Below are positions 51,932-59,547 of a DNA stretch of 64,000 nt, in pieces. Below the pieces are notes generated by a model that had not been told where the DNA came from, ran no database searches, and saw nothing but the letters and a program-made list of their open reading frames with translations. Source of the stretch: CAZCVI01 sp964502145 (lineage in GTDB: Bacteria > Acidobacteriota > Aminicenantia > UBA2199); contig CAZCVI010000013.1 in the NCBI GenBank assembly GCA_964502145.1, positions 1 to 64,000 on the forward strand, given 5' to 3'. Made by a program: the position numbers and the translations under genes. Every line of letters starts with the position of its first letter. Position 1 is the stretch's first letter.

Positions 51932-51946
51932 TGATGTCAATTTTTA

Positions 51947-52762
51947 TTACTTGGTTGGAGGAAAGCCGTATTTCAGATTACATTTATCCTTGTCTACAGC
52001 AATTCCACTGGGTGTTCCATACCTTACCACACAGTTGTTTTTATCATCGACGACTCCTTTGGGAAACGTGACCATGTTCTCTTTTAACCCGATAGGGAAG
52101 CCGTATTTCAAGTTGCAATGGTCCATGTCTTTGGCCACACCCCAGGGTGTGCCGTACATGACCACACATCTATCCTTGTCTTCGACGACATTGGACAACT
52201 CGCAGGGGAACCCATATTTCAGATTGGGAGGGAACCCGTATTTTAATTCAGGGGGGAACCCGTATTCCATCATGGGTGGGAACCCATACAGAAGATGTGG
52301 GGGTGGAAACGCATAAAGCGGATGAATGGTGCCATCCAACACCTGGGCTTCGGGAATAGTAAAACCATAAGGTGGGATGGGGCCGGCGAAGTGTTCCATA
52401 TGGGTAGCCATATCCACGAATTTATCGCTCCCTAAACGCTTTTCCAACCCTGCTTCTGCCACAACAACCTGATATTCCATGGTCTCAACCGGACAGGTGA
52501 TTTGCCAGATGCGAAGTTTCTTGAAAGCCACGGTATAATTCCCGACTTTATCCGCCGCCAATGTAAAAATTACACGCATAGGGGCGATTGTAGCAGCTTT
52601 TACCATGGGTTGCTTGGTTATATCAATCAAAACAAGCCCCTCTGGCAAAGCGGTTAAATACCAGTCATAACCTGTACAACCAGTCATGGATTGGAGATAA
52701 ATGTCGAAGGTCTTACCCACGGTAGTATTGATAACCGGTATTTCCTTTTTATCTTGTACCAT
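51947..52762 (-). CDS. Chagasin-like domain fused to YG(F/T)P repeats; putative RiPP precursor
   Basis: 271 residues, good Shine-Dalgarno AGGAG before the ATG. Residues 1-105 resemble the chagasin fold (peptidase inhibitor I42): MTGCTGYDW (26-34) matches the NPTTGYxW loop and KKLRIWQ (81-87) the later RPW-type loop. There is no signal peptide. From about residue 130 the protein becomes repetitive. Y(A/G)(F/T)P is found at 150, 159, 167, 175, 183, 203, 220, 248 and 265, first every 8-9 residues, then in a longer unit seen twice (199-222 and 244-267) with two Cys each. Four of the nine motifs read C-x3-Y-G-(F/T)-P. The next gene in the unit is a radical SAM/SPASM enzyme. I infer a leader-like N-domain and a multi-site core; a structural repeat protein that merely shares the operon is the alternative. 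Confidence 0.8.
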   Translation of the reverse strand: MVQDKKEIPVINTTVGKTFDIYLQSMTGCTGYDWYLTALPEGLVLIDITKQPMVKAATIAPMRVIFTLAADKVGNYTVAFKKLRIWQITCPVETMEYQVVVAEAGLEKRLGSDKFVDMATHMEHFAGPIPPYGFTIPEAQVLDGTIHPLYAFPPPHLLYGFPPMMEYGFPPELKYGFPPNLKYGFPCELSNVVEDKDRCVVMYGTPWGVAKDMDHCNLKYGFPIGLKENMVTFPKGVVDDKNNCVVRYGTPSGIAVDKDKCNLKYGFPPTK

Positions 52763-53140
52763 CTTTTTCTCCTAATTTCTCTATTTTAATATTAGCGAAA
52801 GTTTTTGGCATAACACTTTCAAAACCAGATTAAAAACATCCTTAATATCTACACTTACATGGGAATACTTAAGACTTCTACTTCAAAAAGCTAAGGTGGA
52901 ACCCCATGGAAAATGACTAATTCCACGTGCGTTGTTTTGAGCGATGATATTTTTGACATCCCCTTAAAAATGAGCACTCTGTACACGCACTAAAACCACT
53001 CACATCACACCTCGTTATACTTGACAGAATAAGATTAGAACAATAAAAATCGATTGTCAAGAGCGCGTGAAAGAAATTTTTATTTTTATTTAGATGGGTG
53101 AAAGAGGATAGGTAGGGTTAGGAATAAAGACATACAGGTT
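52763..53140. other. Non-coding region upstream of the chagasin-like gene
   Basis: No gene recognised. AT-rich with no convincing sigma-70 promoter: TTGAAA is present about 50 nt before the ATG but its distance to TAATAT is 22 nt. A weak inverted repeat GAAAGT/ACTTTC overlaps that segment. Confidence 0.5.
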
Positions 53141-53287
53141 ATCCTAAAGCCACCGCTAAATTATTGAAATCGTTGTGGACGTTGTGGACTTTATGGACGA
53201 TATGGACGGTATGGACTACATGGACAAAAAAAACTCTTGCTTTAGGTCCACATCGTCCACATTGTCCACTCTGTCCATATCGTCCAT
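53141..53287. repeat. Dispersed element with 9-bp TGGAC repeats forming a long inverted repeat
   Basis: The element begins ATCCTAAAGCCACCGC, continues with six TGGAC 9-mers (53175-53226), then a run of eight A and CTCTTGCT. A second block in reverse orientation (GTCCACATCGTCCAC, 53246-53287) can pair with the first over about 45 nt with mismatches. It ends 9 bp before the acyl-CoA synthetase/GNAT stop codon region, so it could act as a transcription end for that gene. A related copy lies at 56100-56180. Confidence 0.8.
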
Positions 53288-53295
53288 GTGCTTGT

Positions 53296-55992
53296 TTATT
53301 TTAAAATCTTCGAGACTTCCACCAATGAGTCCTCGGTCCCAATCGTAATATCAAAACCGCGACTCTTTAATACAGCAATCATTCGAAAATTATCCGTGGT
53401 GGTTTCCGCCACCATGCGTCTGACATCCCATTTTCCGGCAATTTCCAGGCAGTAATCAGTCAGTATATTCCCCAGTCCCTTGTTTTGCCATTCATCGGTG
53501 ATCAACACGGCATACTCGGCAGTTTCATGGTCCGGCGCGGCAATCAAGCGCCCGACACCCACCAGACTGCGCTTCCCTTCACCGTTCCACTCGGCCACAA
53601 TAGCAATCTCACGATCATAGTCAATGTAACAGTAATGCGTGGCCGTTTCATGGGACGCCCATTGGAAAAAATAACGGAAGCGGGCATAAATAGTCTCCCG
53701 CGAACACTTGCCTAGCATATCCATCCATAAGGGTTCGTCTTCCGGTTTAATGGGTCTCAAGGTGAGCACGGTGCCATCTTCCATCTGCATTTCACGGACA
53801 TATTCTTCAGGATAGGGTTTTAAGGCCAGATGGTCATAGGGTTTTGCTGGTTTTTCCAGCCGTGTGGGATCGATCACCACGCGGGCATCGAGCGCCATGA
53901 CTTCCTTTTCGCCTACCAGCAAGGGATTGATATCCAATTCGCTAATTTCGGGGCAATTGGCTGCCAGATAGGAGAGACGAATCAATATCTCCACCAACTT
54001 ATCCATATTAACCGGCGGTTTGCCGCGGTATCCTTCCAGTAAGGGCCATATTTTCAAGGACTCTAACATGCGCCGTGCCAAGCGCTCATTCAGGGGCGGA
54101 AATCCCAGGGCCCGATCATTGTACAACTCGGCCATAATACCACCACTACCGACGAGAATGATGGTGCCAAATATGGGGTCATACTTTATCCCCAGAATCA
54201 TCTCCACGGAGTTGGCTATTTTCACCATGGGTTGCACCGTCACACCGGTAATACGGGCATGGGGTTGGGCAAGGTGGGCCTGGGTAGTAATCCGCAGAAA
54301 AGCGGCAGCCACGGCTGGGCCATCTGCCAAATTCAGGACTACCCCGCCGACATCACTCTTATGGGTAATATCAGGGGAAAGAATCTTTAAGACCACGGGA
54401 TACCCAATCTGGTCCGCCCATTCTACGGCTTGCTGAGCCGTTTCAGCCGCACGTGGACGGGTAGTGGGAATACCATAATATTCCAGCAAGGTCTTGGATT
54501 TCTCTTCGGAGAGGATACAATCGTGAGCCGCACTAGCCGCGGTAATCGAATGCCATAACGCGGGTAACGGTTTTTGCAGCAGAGGAAATTGCACGGGAAT
54601 ATCTTTCGGGGTCTCGTAGAGGATTTCCAGGTTCCGTGAATATTCCACCAGCGTCATAAACGCGCGCACACCTTGTTCCGGGGTACTGTAGGTGGGTACA
54701 CCCGCATCATTCAACAAGCGAATCCCTTCCCTCATACGTGTGCCACCCAGCCATACGGCCAGGATCGGTTTGGAGGTTGTTTCCGCCAGTTCGGCCAGTG
54801 CTTTGGCCATGGGGGTGGGGTTGGTCATGGCTTGGGGGGTTAAAATCACCAGCACCGCATCCACGTTTTTATCGGCCAGCACCAAACCGGTGGCTTTCAT
54901 CATTCGTTTGGAGCGGGCGTCGCCGAGAACATCCACGGGATTGCCATGGGACCAAGCGGGAGGGAGGGTCTCGTTTAATTTCGCGATGGTTTCAGTAGCC
55001 AAAATAGCCAGGGTGCCATGGGTGGCGATCAAGGCATCGGTGGCAATGACACCGGGGCCACCGGCATTGGTGACAATCGCGAGACGGGGGCCTTTGGGGA
55101 TTTTTTTCCGGCCTACCAGTTCAGCACAATCAAAAATATCACCCAATTCCATGACGCGGGACACGCCAGTACGTTGAAATGCAGCATCATAAATAGCATC
55201 CTCAGCAGCCATAGCGCCGGTATGGGAGGCAGCAACCTGGGCGGATTCGGGGAAACGTCCGGCCTTGTACACGACAATAGGTTTAGTGCGGGCAAAAGCA
55301 CGGGCGGCAGTCATAAATTTACGGGCCTGGGTGATGGATTCCATATATAATATCATGGAATTACTTTTCTCATCCTCGCCAAAATAATCGATCAAATCAC
55401 CAAACCCAACATCCAGGGCGTTCCCGACAGAGACAAAATAGGAAAAGCCGATTTTTTCTTCCATGGCCCAATCCAACACGGAAGCGCATAATGCGCCGGA
55501 CTGGGAAATAAAGGCGACATGTCCAACCGCAGGCATACCGGTTGCAAAACTGAGGTTCAGGTTCTGGGAAGGTACAATAATGCCCAGACAATTGGGGCCC
55601 AGAATGCGCATACCGGGGAATTCTTTTTGTACAGTTAGGATTTCTTCTTCCAGGGCTTTGCCTTGTGGGCCAGTTTCTTTAAACCCGGAAGAGATAATAA
55701 TAATGCCCAGGATTCCGGCTTGGCCGCATTCTCTGACTATACCCGGTACTTTCTCCGGGGCAGTACAGATCACGCCCAGGTCCGGGGTGCGGGGCAGGTG
55801 GGCTACATCGGGGTAACATTGAATCCCCAGCACCGCTTCATTGTCCGGGTTAACAGGATAAACAACGCCACGGAAACCGCTGCCCACAAGATTTCCCAGT
55901 ACTTTCCCGCCCACGCTATTGGGATTGGTAGTGACCCCAATCAGGGCAATGCGGCGGGGATTAAAAATGCGTTCAAGGTGATGAACATCCAT
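53296..55992 (-). CDS. ADP-forming acyl-CoA synthetase fused to GNAT acetyltransferase
   Basis: 898 residues: CoA-binding Rossmann domain (1-130, starts IFNPRRIALIGV), succinyl-CoA-ligase-like domain with ASHTGAMAAED (His257 at the phospho-His position), ATP-grasp domain (about 480-700, VLKILSPDITHKSDVGGV), and a C-terminal GNAT domain (about 720-898, with the GLGNILTDYCLEIA acetyl-CoA loop). This order matches the Pat/PatZ (YfiQ) protein lysine acetyltransferases that control acetyl-CoA synthetase. In well studied Pat proteins the synthetase part is held to be catalytically dead; here the His looks present, so the protein might be bifunctional. Start chosen at an ATG behind AAGGAGAT. It stands alone between two copies of a dispersed repeat and has no evident link to the NRPS genes. 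Confidence 0.9.
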   Translation of the reverse strand: MDVHHLERIFNPRRIALIGVTTNPNSVGGKVLGNLVGSGFRGVVYPVNPDNEAVLGIQCYPDVAHLPRTPDLGVICTAPEKVPGIVRECGQAGILGIIIISSGFKETGPQGKALEEEILTVQKEFPGMRILGPNCLGIIVPSQNLNLSFATGMPAVGHVAFISQSGALCASVLDWAMEEKIGFSYFVSVGNALDVGFGDLIDYFGEDEKSNSMILYMESITQARKFMTAARAFARTKPIVVYKAGRFPESAQVAASHTGAMAAEDAIYDAAFQRTGVSRVMELGDIFDCAELVGRKKIPKGPRLAIVTNAGGPGVIATDALIATHGTLAILATETIAKLNETLPPAWSHGNPVDVLGDARSKRMMKATGLVLADKNVDAVLVILTPQAMTNPTPMAKALAELAETTSKPILAVWLGGTRMREGIRLLNDAGVPTYSTPEQGVRAFMTLVEYSRNLEILYETPKDIPVQFPLLQKPLPALWHSITAASAAHDCILSEEKSKTLLEYYGIPTTRPRAAETAQQAVEWADQIGYPVVLKILSPDITHKSDVGGVVLNLADGPAVAAAFLRITTQAHLAQPHARITGVTVQPMVKIANSVEMILGIKYDPIFGTIILVGSGGIMAELYNDRALGFPPLNERLARRMLESLKIWPLLEGYRGKPPVNMDKLVEILIRLSYLAANCPEISELDINPLLVGEKEVMALDARVVIDPTRLEKPAKPYDHLALKPYPEEYVREMQMEDGTVLTLRPIKPEDEPLWMDMLGKCSRETIYARFRYFFQWASHETATHYCYIDYDREIAIVAEWNGEGKRSLVGVGRLIAAPDHETAEYAVLITDEWQNKGLGNILTDYCLEIAGKWDVRRMVAETTTDNFRMIAVLKSRGFDITIGTEDSLVEVSKILK

Positions 55993-56099
55993 AATGATCT
56001 CCTTATTTAATGATTTATTTCTTGAAATGCAAGAGTTGACGATTACTTCGCCATGTGAGCTTCAAGAAAGATATAATATTGTAACCAGTATTATACCAT

Positions 56100-56180
56100 A
56101 TCCTAAATCCATCGCCAAATTTTTGAAATGGTGGTGGACGATGTGGACTAAGTGGACGATATGGACAAAAAAACTCTTAC
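56100..56180. repeat. Second copy of the dispersed TGGAC-repeat element
   Basis: Begins ATCCTAAATCCATCGCC, has four TGGAC 9-mers (about 56132-56166), then seven A and CTCTTACT. It aligns with 53141-53243 in the same orientation, with two fewer 9-mers. It lies between the acyl-CoA synthetase/GNAT start and the PPTase stop. Confidence 0.8.
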
Positions 56181-56224
56181 TGTGGGGGCTATATTAGGTT
56201 TAACCGCTTTAAAAAAGAGAAGAA

Positions 56225-56965
56225 TCAATAGGGCAGTGAGGCACTTTCTCTTTTTTTTTGAAGAGAGCCCTCAACGCGAATAAAATTACGGATGAGAGTA
56301 ATAGCGGGTATTTTGGAAATATGCTGGGGGAAATTGTTATGATTGGCACAAACCCCCATTTTAAAGTGGCTGTCAATGTTATACTGGGAGAGATAAACCC
56401 CTTCCAAAGGCGCCCCAGAGATGGAAATGGAGAATTGATGGGAATGTGTTTGTTTAACTGAAAAATCCTTTAACGGAAACGTGGTACCTGTACCCAACAT
56501 TTTAATAAAACTTTCCTTTAATGACCAGAGAGTGAAAAAATAAGCGGTTTTGTCTGGCTGGGACATTAAGTCCAAGTGTTCTTCCGGGGAAAAAACATGT
56601 TCGGAGACACTTAACTCAATCGAATGGATGCCTTCAATGTCTATGCCCACGGGCAGGTTGTCCACGGCCAGAACCACCCATTCCAGCGAGTGCGAAATGT
56701 TGAAATGAAAGTTTTCCAAACCATTATACCAATAAGGTTTCCCGTATTCATTCTCCCCGAATGATATGGTGTGGTTTTGCAATCCAGTTTTGCGAATAAT
56801 GATAGAACGAATCATCAAGTCGGCGAATAGAGTTCGTAATTTATCTGCTTCATGGACAAAATTCTTGATACGTTCTTGTTTTAAGGGGTCGACGAAGCTA
56901 GTAAGAGCAATGAGTAGCAGGTCATCTATTTTATCCGGTATTTTTACCGCAAATATTTCCAGCAT
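56225..56965 (-). CDS. Sfp-type 4'-phosphopantetheinyl transferase
   Basis: 246 residues, the usual size of the Sfp group. Motifs: FHFNISHS (87-93), VGIDIE (106-111, with the Mg-binding Asp109 and Glu111), and WSLKESFIKMLG (147-158). It transfers the phosphopantetheine arm of CoA to the Ser of carrier domains, and the nearby synthetases contain 13 of these (GG(H/D/N)SL/I). It is the only such gene in the window, so it is the natural activator of the line, though it is not in the operon. It has no Shine-Dalgarno; a promoter with an extended -10 lies so that transcription should begin at the A of the ATG. Confidence 0.93.
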   Translation of the reverse strand: MLEIFAVKIPDKIDDLLLIALTSFVDPLKQERIKNFVHEADKLRTLFADLMIRSIIIRKTGLQNHTISFGENEYGKPYWYNGLENFHFNISHSLEWVVLAVDNLPVGIDIEGIHSIELSVSEHVFSPEEHLDLMSQPDKTAYFFTLWSLKESFIKMLGTGTTFPLKDFSVKQTHSHQFSISISGAPLEGVYLSQYNIDSHFKMGVCANHNNFPQHISKIPAITLIRNFIRVEGSLQKKRESASLPY

Positions 56966-56971
56966 GATGCT

Positions 56972-57000
56972 AAAATACCACAGTTATCAGAAATAATCAA
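56972..57000 (-). promoter_or_regulatory. Promoter of the PPTase gene (leaderless)
   Basis: On the minus strand: TTGATT (-35, 57000-56995), 17-nt spacer ending TGG, TATTTT (-10, 56977-56972; extended -10 TGn). Six bases then separate the -10 from the ATG, so the expected start of transcription is the A of the start codon. Confidence 0.6.
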
Positions 57001-57084
57001 GCCCCTGCTGAGGCTTGTTCATCCACGAAACACCCCAAAACCTTTTTCCCTTCCTTTATATCTTTTATATTATCTTTCTCTTTT

Positions 57085-57120
57085 AATCCATATAATCCCT
57101 TTAATCTGCGTAATCTGTGG
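57085..57120. repeat. AATC-type 9-bp repeat
   Basis: Four 9-bp units in a row: AATCCATAT, AATCCCTTT, AATCTGCGT, AATCTGTGG. A similar block with the same AATCTGCGTAATCTGTG core is found at 59428-59444, on the other side of the restriction-modification genes and in the same orientation. Confidence 0.75.
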
Positions 57121-57197
57121 ACTTTTTTTTCTTTTAAATTCGCGCTAATCCGTGAAAATTCGTGGGCCAAAATCTTTTCTAATCTAGCAAAAGCGAC

Positions 57198-57226
57198 TTG
57201 AAGTTTTCCCGGAATCAAGATATAAT
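57198..57226 (+). promoter_or_regulatory. Promoter of the DNA methyltransferase gene (leaderless)
   Basis: TTGAAG (57198-57203), 17-nt spacer, TATAAT (57221-57226), then 7 nt to the ATG at 57234. A sigma-70 type start would fall at or one base before the start codon, so the mRNA would have no leader. This also argues against translation from the upstream TTG, which is the -35 box. Confidence 0.65.
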
Positions 57227-57233
57227 AGCCAAT

Positions 57234-58424
57234 ATGAACCCCGAAGACTTCTCCAGACTGTCCGATACCTCGCCTGAAGCAGAGGCCATACAAATCGCTC
57301 TTATAAAAAAACTAACCCCAACCATCCATTTCCCCCAGACACCGGGTCTTTCTCAGATTGCTCAGAAAATCGAAAGCAAGAATTTCAGCTTTGCTTTTTT
57401 TTCATATCAAAATAGCCCAAGGAAATCGCCTTTGTTATTAAATGGTGATTCCTTGACCGTGTTACAGCACCTGCCGAATGGTTGCATTGATTTTGCCATC
57501 ACTTCACCGCCCTATTGGGGAAAGCGGGAATACGAAAACGGCGGCATTGGCATGGAAAAAGACTATAGAGATTTTATCAGGCATTTGGCTACCATTTTTG
57601 CAGAATTAAAACGGGTGCTGAAGCCAGAAGGTTCCTTCTGGTTGAACCTTGGTGATAGCTACAATAGTAAGGGGTTGGTTGGAGTGCCATGGCGTGTCGC
57701 CTTCGAGCTGATAGATAATCAAGGCTGGATTCTACGTAATAGCGTGATATGGAACAAGTTAAAAGGTGGGATGGATAACACTAGGGATCGGCTGGGCAAT
57801 GTCCATGAAAACATCTTTCATTTTGTCAAACAGGCCAAAGGCTATTATTATAATGCCGATGCCATACGTTCCAAGCCACGGGAAGCCAAAGTAGTTAATG
57901 GGGCCATTGTATCGGCCACAGGCGTATCGGGAGTTCGATATAAGCGTCAAATTGAATTATCTACCGCTCTTTCTGATACTGAAAAAGCAGCCGCTCTGGG
58001 CGCATTAGAGAAGATGTTGGCTGATATCGGCACCGGGCGTGCATCGGATTTCAGAATGATTATTCGTGGACAACAGCGTTCCACCCATTCTGATATAGAA
58101 AAAGTATCGGGACGTGCCAGGGAGCTTCGCGAAAAAGGATTTTATTTTCTCAAGTACCACCCCAATGGCAGTAAGCCAGGTGATGTATGGGATATTATTC
58201 CAGAGGATACGCAGCGCCGCGAAACCCATTTTGCGCCTTATCCCATTGATTTGTGCCGTCTCCCGATACTGGCCACTTGCCCGGAGAATGGTTTGGTCCT
58301 GGACCCCTTCTGCGGCACTGGAACCACCCTGGTGGCCGCACGGGAGTTGGGACGAAAGTCAATTGGAATAGATATTTCCTATCGCTACTTGGAAATAGTC
58401 CAAAAAAGATGCGAGACCCAATAA
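57234..58424 (+). CDS. DNA methyltransferase, beta class, probably N4-cytosine
   Basis: 396 residues from the ATG at 57234. TSPPYW (90-95) is motif IV; SPPY is typical of N4-cytosine enzymes, while N6-adenine enzymes have D/NPPY. The SAM-binding motif DPFCGTGTT is near residue 357, so motif IV precedes motif I, the beta-class order. The segment between (about 130-340) probably holds target recognition. The endonuclease gene follows directly and overlaps by one base (TAATG), so the pair forms a type II restriction-modification system and expression is coupled. An upstream in-frame TTG at 57198 was not used because it coincides with the -35 box. Confidence 0.92.
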   Translation: MNPEDFSRLSDTSPEAEAIQIALIKKLTPTIHFPQTPGLSQIAQKIESKNFSFAFFSYQNSPRKSPLLLNGDSLTVLQHLPNGCIDFAITSPPYWGKREYENGGIGMEKDYRDFIRHLATIFAELKRVLKPEGSFWLNLGDSYNSKGLVGVPWRVAFELIDNQGWILRNSVIWNKLKGGMDNTRDRLGNVHENIFHFVKQAKGYYYNADAIRSKPREAKVVNGAIVSATGVSGVRYKRQIELSTALSDTEKAAALGALEKMLADIGTGRASDFRMIIRGQQRSTHSDIEKVSGRARELREKGFYFLKYHPNGSKPGDVWDIIPEDTQRRETHFAPYPIDLCRLPILATCPENGLVLDPFCGTGTTLVAARELGRKSIGIDISYRYLEIVQKRCETQ

Positions 58425-59275
58425 TGAATAAAATACTGGAGCTGTTTGGACAGTCAGTGGCAAGACCCGACCTGAATTGGAAGACTATTGTAAATGATCA
58501 ACAATGCATTTATACCCATAAGAAATGCTACAAAACCCGCAAGAGTGATCCTGATACGGCTATTGGTTCGTGCTCGGTTCTTTATGGTCGTGAGCTACAA
58601 CCGATCATTATCTGTCCGACCCGGCTGATTGAACGCCGTCAAATATTTACAGATTGTTTTCACTTATTAACCACCCATGAACCTGGAAATGAGTTGCATA
58701 TTGTTTCTGAGGTTTCAATTCCCGGCGGCAGTGTAGATTTCGTTCTCGTGTCTACACGGGATGGTAAGGTAAAAGATTTTGTGGGAATTGAACTCCAGGC
58801 TCTTGATACCTCTGGAACGATATGGCCGGTGCGCCAAGACTTACTGAAAGAATTGGGCGTACCTCGTGGCGATGAAGGCGAAAAATCGGACAAAAAGTTC
58901 GGGATGAACTGGAAAATGACTGCAAAGACAATTCTTGTTCAGATGCACCATAAGATTCATACGTTTGCGCATGTTAACAAAAAATTAGTGTTGGTGGTTC
59001 AAGATAAATTGTTGAATTATATGAGGCGTGAATTCAATTTCGATCACCTTCATCATCCAGCCACAATTGGCGACTCCATGCATTTGCATGCCTATCAGAT
59101 GGACCCACAGGCTGATAAGTCCTATAAACTCTCCATGCTATCACGATTAAGTACGGATGCGGATGGCATCGCCATTTGTCTGGGGCTTCAGGCGGATGCC
59201 CGAATAGAACTGGAACAGATACTTCAAGTTTTGCAAGCGAAGATTTCGACCTCTACTCTTTTTATCCCGGTTTAG
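58424..59275 (+). CDS. NotI-like type II restriction endonuclease
   Basis: 283 residues. The start is the ATG overlapping the methyltransferase stop; the frame is open further upstream but only inside the methyltransferase gene. Four Cys near the N-terminus (28, 35, 50, 64) match the iron-binding Cys4 site known in NotI. The catalytic core reads SVDFV...GIELQ with Asp105, Glu123 and Gln125, the PD-(D/E)xK variant with E-x-Q found in NotI. The recognition site cannot be read from sequence; NotI itself cuts GCGGCCGC. Next to its methyltransferase it would cleave unmodified foreign DNA. Confidence 0.85.
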   Translation: MNKILELFGQSVARPDLNWKTIVNDQQCIYTHKKCYKTRKSDPDTAIGSCSVLYGRELQPIIICPTRLIERRQIFTDCFHLLTTHEPGNELHIVSEVSIPGGSVDFVLVSTRDGKVKDFVGIELQALDTSGTIWPVRQDLLKELGVPRGDEGEKSDKKFGMNWKMTAKTILVQMHHKIHTFAHVNKKLVLVVQDKLLNYMRREFNFDHLHHPATIGDSMHLHAYQMDPQADKSYKLSMLSRLSTDADGIAICLGLQADARIELEQILQVLQAKISTSTLFIPV

Positions 59276-59408
59276 ACGAGCGCGGCAGTATGAAGGTGGG
59301 GGGCCAGTGGTTTTATCTGAGCGCAATATATATACGAATGATGTTGCTTATTGCAGGCATGGATAACAGCTATTAGTAAAACTCCTTTCGTACGCCAAAA
59401 TCTTTTTT

Positions 59409-59445
59409 AATCCGTGTGAATCATTTAAATCTGCGTAATCTGTGA
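59409..59445. repeat. AATC-type repeat downstream of the restriction-modification genes
   Basis: Contains AATCCGTGTG, AATCATTTA and AAATCTGCGTAATCTGTG. The last 17 bases match the block at 57103-57119 in the same orientation, so the two copies bracket the methyltransferase and endonuclease genes. Confidence 0.7.
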
Positions 59446-59471
59446 TCTCTTTTCGTTTCTTGATTGCCTGC

Positions 59472-59525
59472 GGCGTCCAGAGGCTTGTCACCCCTCGGGT
59501 GTTTGAAAAACCGCCCCTGGACGCC
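59472..59525. terminator. Inverted repeat with nested hairpin between convergent genes
   Basis: GGCGTCCAGAGGC (59472-59484) and GCCCCTGGACGCC (59513-59525) form a 13-bp stem with one wobble in the minus-strand RNA. Inside it CACCC/GGGTG (59489-59493 and 59497-59501) can form a small second stem. It begins 22 bp past the RND gene stop. There is no U-tract, so termination efficiency is uncertain. Confidence 0.5.
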
Positions 59526-59547
59526 ACAACACTTTTATCTAGTGTAC

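Noticed and set aside
53175..53287. Classic rho-independent terminator
   Set aside because: The pairing is long but imperfect, and neither strand shows a U-tract directly after the stem; it is listed as a repeat instead.
53485..55816. Several plus-strand open frames of 100-160 residues opposite the acyl-CoA synthetase/GNAT gene
   Set aside because: They mirror a gene with clear domain motifs and show no motifs or start signals of their own.
57198..57233. TTG start giving a 12-residue longer methyltransferase
   Set aside because: That TTG is part of a good -35 box with a TATAAT 17 nt downstream, so it should not be transcribed from this promoter.
56997..57293. Minus-strand frame of 98 residues between PPTase and methyltransferase
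   Set aside because: It crosses the 9-bp AATC repeats and the methyltransferase start, contains both promoters and has no family resemblance.
58253..58423. Longer N-terminus for the restriction endonuclease
   Set aside because: It would lie wholly inside the methyltransferase gene in another frame; the ATG overlapping the methyltransferase stop gives the family-like start.
59176..59376. Small plus-strand frame after the endonuclease
   Set aside because: Mostly overlaps the 3' end of the endonuclease gene and has no recognisable features.
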